Part shown: positions 9,163 through 17,783 of the stretch, piece by piece
Numbering within the stretch: the first letter of the stretch is position 1
How the letters are laid out: each line of letters starts with the position of its first letter
Source: CAZMOK01 sp964567785
GTDB taxonomy: Bacteria > Bacteroidota > Bacteroidia > Bacteroidales > JAGOPY01
Length of the DNA: 64,000 nt
NCBI GenBank assembly: GCA_964567785.1
Contig: CAZMOK010000012.1
Coordinates: 1 to 64,000, forward strand
Reading direction: 5' to 3'
Made by a program: the position numbers and the translations under genes
The notes under the pieces: model-generated
Database searches by the model: none
What the model was told of the DNA's origin: nothing
What the model saw: only the letters and a program-made list of their open reading frames with translations

Positions 9163-10119
9163 ATGAAAAAAAGTTTATTCTTAACATTAGCGCTCCTGCT
9201 TACCGCAGGAATGATCTTTGGCCAGAGCCAGAAAAGGGAAGGCGAAAGCAAGTCCGACCTGAACTGGTCACCTTCAAGGGCCACTATATCAGTTACACCC
9301 ATTGACGGTTCAACAGTAACCGCCGGTGATCTTGTTGAATCTATAGTAGGAACAGGTATCAGCTATAGTAATGTGACCTACACGGGGACCATTGGTGCAA
9401 CTATTGGTTCAGCAGGTATTTTCTCAAACGGAAATGACGCCGGAATAGGTATTGATGACGGGATCCTTTTAGGCTCTGGATATGCACTTAATGCCAGGGG
9501 ACCAAACGGATCCGATGGTTCAACCGATGTTCTTGGAACCGGAGGGGATCCGGATCTGACAACTCTGGCTGGTTTTACTACAGGTGATGCTACCGTTCTG
9601 GAATTCGATTTTGTACCTGACGGGGATACAGTATTTATCACCTTCGTTTTCTCTTCAGAGGAGTACAATGAATTTGTAAATTCATCTTTCAACGATGTTT
9701 TCGCGTTTTTTGTAAATGGAACGAATATTGCTCTCGTGCCCGGTACTGCCCTTCCGGTTACCATCAACAATGTGAATAACGGGGATCCTTTTGGTTCTAC
9801 TCCTAATAGCTTTCCACAGTTTTACGTTAACAACGACCTTAGTGATGGCGGACCGTTCTTTGATTTTGAACCCGACGGCTTCACAACTGTATTCACCGAT
9901 TTTGCAGTAGTGAACTCAGGGGTAACCAACACTATGAAGATTGCCATTGCCGATGCTTCTGACAATCAATTAGATTCATGGGTATTTATCAAAGCAGAGT
10001 CTTTCAGCCCGGATCCGGGTGATCCTGAAATACCTCTCTCACCCTGGTCACTGCTGATCGGTGCCGTGCTTATTGCCGGAGCCATATGGTTCAGGATGAC
10101 ACGTATCTCAAGAGCGTAA
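9163..10119 (+). CDS. Secreted choice-of-anchor L protein with exosortase-type tail
   Basis: A 318-residue surface protein. Residues 1-21 are a signal peptide (MKKSLFLTLALLLTAGMIFG). The body is a choice-of-anchor L domain, seen from its hallmark (VFITFVFSSEEYNEF, then NDVFAFFVNG and NIALVPG). These domains are found next to many alternative cell-surface anchors. The last 31 residues are tripartite: a short motif (IPLSPWS), a hydrophobic segment of about 15 residues (LLIGAVLIAGAIWF), and a basic end (RMTRISR). This is the layout of exosortase sorting signals and not of the type IX signals on porZ. An exosortase is encoded at 47194-47802. The ligand or role is unknown. A strong promoter precedes it and a terminator follows, so it is monocistronic. 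Confidence 0.8.
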   Translation: MKKSLFLTLALLLTAGMIFGQSQKREGESKSDLNWSPSRATISVTPIDGSTVTAGDLVESIVGTGISYSNVTYTGTIGATIGSAGIFSNGNDAGIGIDDGILLGSGYALNARGPNGSDGSTDVLGTGGDPDLTTLAGFTTGDATVLEFDFVPDGDTVFITFVFSSEEYNEFVNSSFNDVFAFFVNGTNIALVPGTALPVTINNVNNGDPFGSTPNSFPQFYVNNDLSDGGPFFDFEPDGFTTVFTDFAVVNSGVTNTMKIAIADASDNQLDSWVFIKAESFSPDPGDPEIPLSPWSLLIGAVLIAGAIWFRMTRISRA

Positions 10120-10151
10120 TTTGTAAGATCCTGATATAATCCTTGACTTTT

Positions 10152-10180
10152 AAAAGCCCTTCCGTTTCGGAGGGGCTTTT
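10152..10180 (+). terminator. Rho-independent terminator after the choice-of-anchor L gene
   Basis: AAAAGCCCTTCC, a five-base loop, then GGAGGGGCTTTT. The two arms pair over 12 bases with one G-U pair and end in a T-rich run. It isolates the upstream gene from recO. Confidence 0.8.
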
Positions 10181-10239
10181 GTTGTATATTCGCCTGCAGT
10201 AAACATAGACCCTGACCAACCCTCTATTTACTATTTGTA

Positions 10240-10965
10240 ATGCATCACAAAACCCGCGGCATATTCCTCAAACAGATCAGGTACTCCGACACCAGCGCTG
10301 TGCTCAGGATCTATACCGAGGAATTCGGGTTGCAAGCGTATATGGTCAAGGGCCTCCATCAAAAAAAATCGAAACTGAAGCCGGCACTTTTTCAGCCTCT
10401 TTCGATGCTGGAACTGATAGTAAGCCATAAAGAAAAAGCCTCCCTTCAGCATATCAGGGAAGCTAAACCGGCCAGGATATTCAATTCCTCAGCCAATATT
10501 TTAAAAAACTCGGTCATCCTTTTTCTCAATGAACTCCTTTTCAAATCGCTGCAGGAAGAAGAGTCTAATCCCCAGCTTTTTAATTTCATTTACAATTCGC
10601 TGGAATGGATGGATGAGCAAAAGGATCTTTCTTCACTGTACCATCTTAAGTTCAGCATTGAACTGTCGAAATACCTGGGTTTTTATCCTGAAGGCAAGCT
10701 GACTCCTTCCCGGCCTGCATTTGATCTCGGCGGGGGGTCATTCTGCCCCGATCCTGGCATGTTTGCTGAAGAATTCATTACGGGCGAACCTGCCGTGCTT
10801 TTTAATAAACTGATCGGAACGGAAAGGGGAATGTTGAAGGGGATAAAGGTATCAGGTGCCGTCAGAAGGGAACTGCTCGAGAAAATATTGCTGTATTACC
10901 AGGCGCATATCCCTACGGCAAAAGATTTCAAATCACACAAAGTACTCCATGAAATCCTCAGATAA
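10240..10965 (+). CDS. recO: DNA repair protein RecO
   Basis: RecO loads RecA onto SSB-coated single strands in the RecFOR recombination repair path. At 241 residues the length is normal. The N-terminal OB-fold is recognisable (RGIFLKQIRYSDTSAVLRIYTEEFG, seen in two parts, with the typical Y-x-D/E-x-S), followed by an alpha-helical domain rich in Leu and Lys. The zinc-binding cysteines of some RecO proteins are absent here, with a single Cys near residue 168, as is usual in Bacteroidota. It converges on lipB and has no operon partner. Confidence 0.9.
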   Translation: MHHKTRGIFLKQIRYSDTSAVLRIYTEEFGLQAYMVKGLHQKKSKLKPALFQPLSMLELIVSHKEKASLQHIREAKPARIFNSSANILKNSVILFLNELLFKSLQEEESNPQLFNFIYNSLEWMDEQKDLSSLYHLKFSIELSKYLGFYPEGKLTPSRPAFDLGGGSFCPDPGMFAEEFITGEPAVLFNKLIGTERGMLKGIKVSGAVRRELLEKILLYYQAHIPTAKDFKSHKVLHEILR

Positions 10966-11011
10966 CGTCTTTGTGCTTCTCGTTAGTTTCTCCGTTTTAT
11001 TCGTGTAGCTT

Positions 11012-11683
11012 TTATTGTATCGTGACCGAAGCCCTGAAGATCTCTGTCAGTATTTTCCTCAGTAAGCTTTTTACCTCTTCGAAATCCTGTTTTCCTCCGA
11101 GCTCTGCTTCCATTGAAGTCACCCCCTTATCGGTAAAACCACAGGGGTTAATGTATTGGTAATAAGACAAATCGGTGTTTACGTTGAAAGCAAAGCCGTG
11201 CATGGTTATAAACCTGCTGGCCTTAACGCCAATGGCACAGATCTTCCTGGCGTTTGGTGTGTCGTGGTCAAGCCACACCCCGGTTGCCCCTTCCAGCCGG
11301 CCGGATTTAATCCCGTACATATGCAACGTTTCTATCACAGCTTCTTCAAGTGAAAATATATACTTTTTTACCCCCATCCCGAACTGTTCAAGGTCAAGTA
11401 TGGGATAACCAACGATCTGTCCCGGGCCGTGAAATGTAATATCCCCTCCCCTGTTGTTGCGGTAAAAACCTATGCCTTTTTGTCTCAGCATCTCTTCATT
11501 GATCAGCAGGTTTTGCCCTGCACCGCTTTTTCCAAGGGTAAACACCGGGTGGTGTTCACAAAACAACAGATGGTTCTCAGGCTTCCTCCCTGCTTTCTTT
11601 TCTTCCTGTGCTTCGCCAAACAGCTTTTCCTGGTAATCCCAGGCCTCTTTATATTCGATCAATCCCAGTTCTCTGAAGATCAT
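11012..11683 (-). CDS. lipB: Octanoyltransferase LipB
   Basis: LipB moves the octanoyl group from octanoyl-ACP to the lipoyl domains of 2-oxoacid dehydrogenases and of the glycine cleavage H protein. The family motifs are present: HHPVFTLGKSG, RGGDITFHGPGQIVGYPI, the lysine loop KICAIGVKASR and the catalytic cysteine in INPCGFTDKGV. Length is 223 residues, as expected. It lies 39 bases downstream of lipA on the same strand, so both steps of lipoate synthesis are in one operon. Confidence 0.96.
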   Translation of the reverse strand: MIFRELGLIEYKEAWDYQEKLFGEAQEEKKAGRKPENHLLFCEHHPVFTLGKSGAGQNLLINEEMLRQKGIGFYRNNRGGDITFHGPGQIVGYPILDLEQFGMGVKKYIFSLEEAVIETLHMYGIKSGRLEGATGVWLDHDTPNARKICAIGVKASRFITMHGFAFNVNTDLSYYQYINPCGFTDKGVTSMEAELGGKQDFEEVKSLLRKILTEIFRASVTIQ

Positions 11684-11722
11684 TTGAAGAATAAGATTAT
11701 TTGGTTGATTTAAAAATAAGGT

Positions 11723-12583
11723 TTACAATACATGTTTCTCAGCCCTGTAAGACGACCTCACCAGCGGGCCGCTTTCAACATATCTGAACCCTTTCTCGCG
11801 CCCGATTTGTTCGTATTTCCTGAACTGCTCCGGTGAAACAAAATCCTGAACTTCCAGGTGTTTTGGTGTGGGCTGCAGGTATTGCCCGATCGTCATAACC
11901 TCGCATCCAACTTTTCTCAGGTCTTCCATGGTTTCGATCACCTCCTCTTCGGTTTCTCCGAGTCCAAGCATGATCCCCGATTTCGATCTTATACCTGACT
12001 CCGAGATCCATTTTATTACCTGCAGGCTCCTGCCATAATCGGCCGCAACACGTACCTGGGGTGTAAGCCTCCTTACTGTTTCCAGGTTATGTGAAAGCAC
12101 ATCGGGCCTGGCTTCCACAACTTGTTGAAGCTGATCCTTTTTTCCTTGAAAATCAGGTATCAACGCCTCTATTGTAGTCTCAGGATTAACCTCCTTGATC
12201 TTCCTGATAGTGGCAGCCCAGATACCGGCTCCTCCGTCTGTAAGATCGTCCCGGTCGACCGAAGTGAGGACGCAATGCTTCAGCTTCATAAGATTTACAG
12301 ATTCCGCAACCCTTTCAGGTTCTTCCCAATCTTCCGGCAATGGCCTTCCTGTCTTCACTGCACAAAACTTGCACGAACGGGTGCAGATATCGCCCAGTAT
12401 CATAAATGTGGCTGTGCCCCTGCCCCAGCATTCTTCCATGTTGGGGCATTTTCCACTTGTACAGATAGTATGGAGCTTATGGCCTTTTACAATGTCTTTA
12501 ACATTGATATATTGCTTCCCTTTCGGGACCTTTATCTTTAGCCAGTCGGGTTTTCTTCTGTGTTTTACATCCTTCATGCTCAT
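11723..12583 (-). CDS. lipA: Lipoyl synthase LipA
   Basis: A radical-SAM enzyme that inserts two sulfur atoms into the protein-bound octanoyl chain. Two cluster motifs are visible: the auxiliary-cluster cysteines in CTSGKCPNMEECW and the radical-SAM CX3CX2C in CTRSCKFC. The C-terminal RSSY motif, which supplies a serine ligand of the auxiliary cluster, is present as VRSSYRAE. The frame is open to a TTG at 12592, but the ATGs at 12583 and 12577 fit better with the -7 element at 12601-12608, whose start site would be near 12594. It leads the lipA-lipB operon. Confidence 0.95.
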   Translation of the reverse strand: MSMKDVKHRRKPDWLKIKVPKGKQYINVKDIVKGHKLHTICTSGKCPNMEECWGRGTATFMILGDICTRSCKFCAVKTGRPLPEDWEEPERVAESVNLMKLKHCVLTSVDRDDLTDGGAGIWAATIRKIKEVNPETTIEALIPDFQGKKDQLQQVVEARPDVLSHNLETVRRLTPQVRVAADYGRSLQVIKWISESGIRSKSGIMLGLGETEEEVIETMEDLRKVGCEVMTIGQYLQPTPKHLEVQDFVSPEQFRKYEQIGREKGFRYVESGPLVRSSYRAEKHVL

Positions 12584-12600
12584 GTCGGTCAAATAGTATG

Positions 12601-12608
12601 CAAAGTTA
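12601..12608 (-). promoter_or_regulatory. -7 element of the lipA-lipB operon
   Basis: Minus-strand TAACTTTG fits TAnnTTTG and gives a leader of about 11-17 bases to the lipA ATGs. The -33 position falls in the heptamer repeat and shows no TTG. Confidence 0.45.
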
Positions 12609-12618
12609 CTAATTAAAG

Positions 12619-12829
12619 TGGGTACTGGGTACTGGGTACTGGGTACTGGGTACTGGGTACTGGGTACTGGGTANNNNNNNNNNNNNNNNNNNNNNNNNNN
12701 NNNNNNNNNNNNNNNNNNNNNNNNNNNNNNNNNNNNNNNNNNNNNNNNNNNNNNNNNNNNNNNNNNNNNNNNNTGGGTACTGGGTACTGGGTACTGGGTA
12801 CTGGGTACTGGGTACTGGGTACTGGGTAT
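12619..12829. repeat. Heptamer tandem repeat (TACTGGG) spanning an assembly gap
   Basis: Perfect copies of a seven-base unit fill both sides of the gap, then decay into G-rich sequence (GGGTGTGGGG) up to about 12855. Each side has about seven or eight copies and the true number is unknown. Reading frames through this run are artefacts. The same unit flanks the second gap at 35170. Confidence 0.95.
12674..12773. other. Assembly gap (100 N)
   Basis: Exactly 100 N, the usual placeholder for a gap of unknown size, inside the heptamer repeat. Genes on either side are intact. Confidence 0.99.
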
Positions 12830-12859
12830 GGGGTGTGGGGCGTGGGGTGTGGGTGCGGG

Positions 12860-14443
12860 CTAAAACGGAAACTCCTCCTTGTGATCAATCTCCTTATCGA
12901 TCTCTTCCCTTACCGGCTCGTCGGCCTTTACATGAACCAGGTTGGCTTCCACATAAATGGATAATGGATCTGTTGGGCAGGCATACTCGCAGGCGCCGCA
13001 TCCTATGCAGATGGATTCATCTACTTTCGGAATGAAAAGGTTGCCCCTGTATGGCACCATATCAACCGCTTTCGTGGGGCAGTGCTCCGAACAGGCGCCG
13101 CAATCGGTACCATCGGTATGCACTATGCAATTCTGCTTTATGAATTTGGCCTTTCCAAGTTGCTCCAGCTTTTTCTCTTCCAGGGATATTGGGGCCAGGG
13201 CCCCTGTTGGGCAAATTTCGGTGCATTCGGTGCACTCGTAATTGCAGAAACTGGCATCATAATCCATGAAAGGCTGCATCATCCACCAGATGCCGTATTC
13301 TGTTGTTGAGGGTCGTAAAACCTGGGTGGGGCAAATGCTTACACATAATCCGCAGGCCGTGCACGACTCATTGAAATGCTCCCGGCTTTGTGAACCGGGA
13401 GGCGTGGCATGATTCTGCCTGTCGATGGGAATGGGTTCCTTCCTGTTACGGCCCCTTCCCTGACCATAGCCCCTTCCCTGAAGGCCTTGCGCTGCAGCAG
13501 TCTTCAGGGAAAATGGCAAAAACGGGACCAGTGCCAGCCCTTTAATTAAAACACGCTTTTCGCTACCCCCTTGTGAAGTGCTTTTCTTCCATGCAAACTC
13601 ATAATTAACGCCATTGTCGGGGCATGGGGTCAGGCAGTTCATACATCCCACACACCGGGAGAAGTCGACCTCCTGCGTTTTAACGTTAATACATTCGGCC
13701 TTACACACGACAGAGCATTTTCCGCAGCTCGTGCAGGCCGCTCTGTCAAGCCTGATCTTGTATGCAGAGTACCGGGATATCAACCCCAGGAAGGTGCCCA
13801 GCGGGCAGACGGTATTGCAATAAAGCCTTCCCCTTTTCCAGGCGAGGGCTGTAATCAATATCAGGAATGATAGGGCTGAACCGAATGCAATCCAGCTAAT
13901 GCCTTTCCACTCAATCTTATAAACGTCATAAATACCAAATTCCACAAGTATGGTGGCCAGAAGATTATTAAGTCCCAGGTAAACAGGCTTGAAAACATTC
14001 GTTACGATCCTTCCGAAAACGCTGTATGGATCGAGCCAGGTTATGGCAAACAGCGAGCCTGAGAAGAAAACGATCAGTGTAATCCCAAGCAGGCCGTAAC
14101 GCAACCAGTTTGAGGGTTTGCGATATTTATACTTTACATTCTTTTTGTTGAACTTCTTACTGATCCGGGAGATAACATCCTGGAATATCCCCAGGGGACA
14201 CAGGGCTGAACAGTATAGCCTGCCAAAAAGAAGTGTCAGCAGTATAATGAAAAGAAAACCTGCCGTACCAATGCCAACCCCCTTCATAAAGTCGAGGAAA
14301 GAAGGTATGAACTGCAGGTAAAGAAAAGTATTGATCCATCCTGAACCGAGGAGGGAATGAAGGTCTATAAAGAAAAATCCTGTGAAAAGGAAAAAGACAA
14401 CGGCTATGATAACCCTTGCCCTTTTCAGCACTTTATTATCCAT
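12860..14443 (-). CDS. Membrane polyferredoxin, NapH/NosR-like, with C-terminal ferredoxin domains
   Basis: A 527-residue redox protein. The N-terminal half has about five membrane segments with the two NapH-type CX3CP motifs (CSALCPLG and CNTVCPLG). A cytoplasmic pair of [4Fe-4S] sites follows (CTSCGKCSVVC, CVGCMNCLTPC). After a linker with a Gly/Arg-rich stretch come NapG/NapF-like cluster motifs (CTACGLCVSICP, CTECTEICP, CGACSEHCP and CIGCGACEYACP). It could pass electrons between the quinone pool and a soluble or periplasmic partner. It overlaps the stop codon of the DUF362 gene by one base (TAATG), so the two are coupled. The donor and acceptor are not identifiable. Confidence 0.82.
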   Translation of the reverse strand: MDNKVLKRARVIIAVVFFLFTGFFFIDLHSLLGSGWINTFLYLQFIPSFLDFMKGVGIGTAGFLFIILLTLLFGRLYCSALCPLGIFQDVISRISKKFNKKNVKYKYRKPSNWLRYGLLGITLIVFFSGSLFAITWLDPYSVFGRIVTNVFKPVYLGLNNLLATILVEFGIYDVYKIEWKGISWIAFGSALSFLILITALAWKRGRLYCNTVCPLGTFLGLISRYSAYKIRLDRAACTSCGKCSVVCKAECINVKTQEVDFSRCVGCMNCLTPCPDNGVNYEFAWKKSTSQGGSEKRVLIKGLALVPFLPFSLKTAAAQGLQGRGYGQGRGRNRKEPIPIDRQNHATPPGSQSREHFNESCTACGLCVSICPTQVLRPSTTEYGIWWMMQPFMDYDASFCNYECTECTEICPTGALAPISLEEKKLEQLGKAKFIKQNCIVHTDGTDCGACSEHCPTKAVDMVPYRGNLFIPKVDESICIGCGACEYACPTDPLSIYVEANLVHVKADEPVREEIDKEIDHKEEFPF

Positions 14444-15357
14444 TACAGAATGATCCTGTTGATGTTGAGTTCGTCGAGTTCCATGGTGCCGGCACCCATA
14501 TCATGGGCTATGTCTATGTAAGGTACCTCGTACGGCTCATATCCGAATAATTTGGCTGCAGCGGCATCGGCGGCAACAATGTCGGTCGAAACGATCTGGG
14601 ATTTCATATTTACAACGTCGGCAGTGGATACGCCCCTGGGCCCGTTCTTCATCATTACGTTGTAAGCATCTATTACGTTAAGGTCAGGCTTCCTGTAAGA
14701 AGCATAATCAGCAATGCACTGATGAAGGTCGTTCCTGTGCCAGTACATGCGGTCCCAAACAATGCCCATCAGGTTTTTCATTGCAACAGTAAGTTTCGCC
14801 GAACTGTGGTTCTTCAGTACAGGCACATTGATGAACACATCCGAGTCGAGGATCAGCTCATGCACTTTGGTTGATTTCAGGCTCTCGCCTCCTGAAACCG
14901 TAACTTCCTGGTAGTAACTTTCGGTATTGCCAGGCACTATTGTAGCGTTTGCATCCTTAGCAGCCCCTTGTATTCCGCTGTTAATGTAACATTTATTCCA
15001 TTTGTCACAGGTATTATCGAACACAAACACTTCTTCTGCCCCGGCTTCGTAGCAATGTTCTATGATCCTTTTCACCAGCGAAGGATTGGTATTGGCAGCG
15101 CGTTCCGGTACGGCATCCCATCCTATATTAGGCTTCACCACAACAGTCTGGCCTTTAGAAACAAATTTTCCCATACCACCCAGTGATTCTATTGCCTTAT
15201 CAAACATGGCGGCCGGACTGCCACCTTTTATAGCAACGAGATCGTAATCGGTGGGAACTATTGGTGTGGCTCCAAAAATTCTGTTCAGTCCGTAAAAGGA
15301 AGCCCCTGTTACGGCAGTTGCAGCAGCGCTATAGCGAATGAAATCTCTTCTTTTCAT
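14443..15357 (-). CDS. DUF362 protein with Tat-like signal
   Basis: A 304-residue exported protein. The N-terminus has a twin-arginine-like start (RRDFIRYSAAA) before a hydrophobic stretch, suggesting export in a folded, possibly cofactor-bound state. The body matches DUF362 (KPNIGWD, NTNPSLVKRIIEHCYEAGA, then INVPVLKNHSSAKLTVAMKN). Proteins of this family are often fused to or encoded with ferredoxins, and the next gene is a polyferredoxin in the same operon. The biochemical role is not known, and a redox or metal-binding job is an inference from the context. Confidence 0.8.
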   Translation of the reverse strand: MKRRDFIRYSAAATAVTGASFYGLNRIFGATPIVPTDYDLVAIKGGSPAAMFDKAIESLGGMGKFVSKGQTVVVKPNIGWDAVPERAANTNPSLVKRIIEHCYEAGAEEVFVFDNTCDKWNKCYINSGIQGAAKDANATIVPGNTESYYQEVTVSGGESLKSTKVHELILDSDVFINVPVLKNHSSAKLTVAMKNLMGIVWDRMYWHRNDLHQCIADYASYRKPDLNVIDAYNVMMKNGPRGVSTADVVNMKSQIVSTDIVAADAAAAKLFGYEPYEVPYIDIAHDMGAGTMELDELNINRIIL

Positions 15358-15416
15358 AATTTTATTTATTTATGAAACATAAAGATACCTAAAAAATTGT
15401 GACTTTTGAAAAACCG

Positions 15417-15517
15417 GAGACGACGTCTCAAAAATTGAGACGTCGTCCCTGAAAAATAATTTAAATTCAACAACATAGATAATACCTGCATACATAAATT
15501 TACCGAGACGTCGTCCC
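15417..15517. repeat. GAGACGACGTCTC palindrome element, copy A
   Basis: Arm GAGACGACGTCTC at 15417-15429 faces GAGACGTCGTCCC at 15437-15449, giving a hairpin of up to 15 pairs with one mismatch. An AT-rich spacer of 55 bases follows, then a third arm GAGACGTCGTCCC at 15505-15517. The third arm ends nine bases before the hemW ATG. The same three-part layout occurs at 52007-52105. Confidence 0.85.
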
Positions 15518-15526
15518 TGATCAAAC

Positions 15527-16669
15527 ATGCCCGGCATCTATATACATATACCCTTCTGCAAACAAAAGTGCCATTATTGCAACTTTTTCTCACTGGCAAC
15601 TACCCGTTACAGGGACGAATTCATCCGGGCGCTGCTGAAAGAAATTGACTTAAAAAAAAATTACCTCGAAAGCCAGCATATCACCACAATATATTTTGGC
15701 GGCGGAACCCCATCACTGCTGTCAACAGACGAAATAAACCTTATTCTTGACAGGCTGGCCAGGCATTTCCGGATTAACGAAAAAGCTGAAATAACCTTTG
15801 AAGCTAATCCTGACGATATAACACCGGAAAAAGCCAGGCAATTGATGGAGACAAAAGTCAACCGGATCAGCCTGGGTGTGCAATCTTTTCACGACCACGA
15901 CCTTGTTTACCTCAACAGGGTTCACAACGGGAAACAGGCGAAGAAAAGCATTGATATGCTGAGGGGTGGCGGATTTACCAATATCACTATCGACCTGATC
16001 TACGGATTCCCAACGCTCACAGAGCAAAAGTGGAAAGAAAACCTTTCCGTGTTCTTCAGTCTCGGTTTGAAACATCTTTCTGCCTACGCGCTCACAGTTG
16101 AAAATAAAACTGCGCTGGCCTACCTTATCAGGAAAAGGAAAATTGAGCCTGTAAACGAAGAGGACCAGGTGAAACACTTCCGCATCCTTACAAAGATGAT
16201 GGAAGAACAGGGGTTTATCCACTATGAGATATCGAATTTTGCCAAACCCGGCCACTATTCAAGACACAACAGCATATACTGGCTGGGGGGGCATTACCTG
16301 GGACTGGGCCCATCGGCTCACTCTTTCAACGGCAGGGAGAGGCAATGGAATGTTTCAAACCTCTCCAAATACATAGGATTAAAAGATATCACCTCTGTTG
16401 TTGAAGAAACAGAATACCTTACCCCCGTCCAGCAATTCAATGAATATGTAATGACTTCACTCAGGACTGTCTGGGGTTGCGACCTGGAGCATATCGAAAA
16501 TGTCTTTGGTAAAAAGGTTTCTTCCGGACTGGGACACCGTGCAGCTATTTTCATAGAGCAAGGCAAAATAAATAAAGAACGGAACAAGCTGTTCCTGACT
16601 TCGAAAGGTAAACTATTTGCAGACGGGATCACTTCTGACCTTTTCCTCGACGAGGGCTCAGGGCTTTAG
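15527..16669 (+). CDS. hemW: HemW-like radical SAM heme chaperone
   Basis: A 380-residue radical-SAM protein often annotated as oxygen-independent coproporphyrinogen III oxidase. The N-terminal motif is CKQKCHYCNFF, the CX3CX2C pattern with the fourth Cys of true HemN missing (CNF instead of CxC), which marks the HemW heme-chaperone branch. It also has YFGGGTPSLL, ANPDD, RISLGVQSFHD and IDLIYGFPTLTEQ. The C-terminal HemN domain is present. Its upstream region is occupied by the palindrome element. Its 3' end overlaps the convergent phosphoesterase gene by 12 bases. Confidence 0.88.
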   Translation: MPGIYIHIPFCKQKCHYCNFFSLATTRYRDEFIRALLKEIDLKKNYLESQHITTIYFGGGTPSLLSTDEINLILDRLARHFRINEKAEITFEANPDDITPEKARQLMETKVNRISLGVQSFHDHDLVYLNRVHNGKQAKKSIDMLRGGGFTNITIDLIYGFPTLTEQKWKENLSVFFSLGLKHLSAYALTVENKTALAYLIRKRKIEPVNEEDQVKHFRILTKMMEEQGFIHYEISNFAKPGHYSRHNSIYWLGGHYLGLGPSAHSFNGRERQWNVSNLSKYIGLKDITSVVEETEYLTPVQQFNEYVMTSLRTVWGCDLEHIENVFGKKVSSGLGHRAAIFIEQGKINKERNKLFLTSKGKLFADGITSDLFLDEGSGL

Positions 16670-17707
16670 CCTTACCTGCATGGTTACGGGATGATGGTCG
16701 GAATCCTCGAAATTAAGATCAAAAGCGATAGTTTCAAGCACTTCAACGTTGGGTGAGACAACAAAATAATCGATGGTTGTGGTGAGGGTCCTGCTCCGCA
16801 GGTACGATTCCTGCAGGAACCGGTTAGTGGGTATTTCCTGATCGAAAGCCCAGGTCCAGCCATCGGGGAAAAAACCGGGTGGGATCTCGGGCTGTATATT
16901 AAATTGCATATCACCGGTAGTGCATAGATAGACAAGAAAACCCTCGGGGTTCATATTCCAGTCGCCGCCTGTGATCACATAATTGCCTTTTTCATATTCG
17001 TCGAGCATGACTGAATGAAGGGCATCCATTTGTTTCGTCCTGAGCTCGCCATTATCAAATGCAGAGTTATGCGTATTGATGACCACAAGCTCCTTCCCGG
17101 AGGAGGTTGAATATCTGTTCTTTATGAAGCACCTGTCGGGCATGAACAGACTGGTGGGCCAGCTAAAATTACCTTCGAAGGCAATCCTACCTGAGCTTTC
17201 CGGTGGAAACGAACTGATGAGGGCCATTCCTGATCTTACTTTGCCCAACGGCCTTATCAAGGGTACCGGTACATAAATAACCCTGTAATTAAAAGCAAAA
17301 TTTGAATGATAGCCTGTATAGACCGATCTTATCACCTCATATTGATCATTATAATAACTTCTCTTTGAGGAAACATCAATTTCCTGGAGTAAAACAAATT
17401 CATATTCACCCGAAAATCCTTCCAATTTCTTTTGGATACCCTGCCAGTATTTCTTATAGAGGATTTCCGGTGGCCTAACCTGTCTTCCACCTTCGTAAAA
17501 AAAATCCATCTCCCTTCCCAGCCCGGCATACCCGATGTTCCAGGTCACCAGCGTAAGCGTGTCATCCATGGGGATGGCAACCGTTTCTGAGCCAGACCCG
17601 AGATCAATAACATCTTCTGGTTTATAATCAGACAGGGTTGTCACCACCAGAAAAAGTAATGGTACGAATACCGCAACGAAAACTATGATTATTAGGGTTT
17701 TTCTCAT
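16658..17707 (-). CDS. Membrane-anchored endonuclease/exonuclease/phosphatase family protein
   Basis: A 349-residue protein with an N-terminal membrane anchor or uncleaved signal (residues 5-25) and a metal-dependent phosphoesterase domain. The family motifs are VTWNIGYAG (Asn), LLQEIDVSS (catalytic Glu), INTHNSAFDNG, GGDWNMNP (Asp and Asn) and the terminal SDHHPV (Asp and His). The substrate could be a nucleic acid, an inositol phosphate or a lipid head group. The extracytoplasmic location argues against DNA repair. It is convergent with hemW. Confidence 0.83.
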   Translation of the reverse strand: MRKTLIIIVFVAVFVPLLFLVVTTLSDYKPEDVIDLGSGSETVAIPMDDTLTLVTWNIGYAGLGREMDFFYEGGRQVRPPEILYKKYWQGIQKKLEGFSGEYEFVLLQEIDVSSKRSYYNDQYEVIRSVYTGYHSNFAFNYRVIYVPVPLIRPLGKVRSGMALISSFPPESSGRIAFEGNFSWPTSLFMPDRCFIKNRYSTSSGKELVVINTHNSAFDNGELRTKQMDALHSVMLDEYEKGNYVITGGDWNMNPEGFLVYLCTTGDMQFNIQPEIPPGFFPDGWTWAFDQEIPTNRFLQESYLRSRTLTTTIDYFVVSPNVEVLETIAFDLNFEDSDHHPVTMQVRLKP

Positions 17708-17751
17708 TTCCGGGCTGCTTTAAGCGGCCTAAAATTAACCAATAAATTTTA

Positions 17752-17759
17752 TACTTTTG
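17752..17759 (+). promoter_or_regulatory. -7 element of the GH3 gene
   Basis: TACTTTTG fits the Bacteroidota -7 element and gives a leader of about 18 bases before the ATG at 17784. No -33 TTG is present at the ideal distance. Confidence 0.5.
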
Positions 17760-17783
17760 TCCGCGAATCAAGCATTCTGAAAC

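Noticed and set aside
12619..12829. CRISPR array
   Set aside because: The units are seven bases long without spacers. It is a simple tandem repeat.
12613..12888. Protein-coding frames across the heptamer repeat and gap
   Set aside because: The apparent frames are low-complexity Thr-Gln-Tyr-Pro or Gly-Thr-Gly-Tyr repeats running through N and have no gene-like features.
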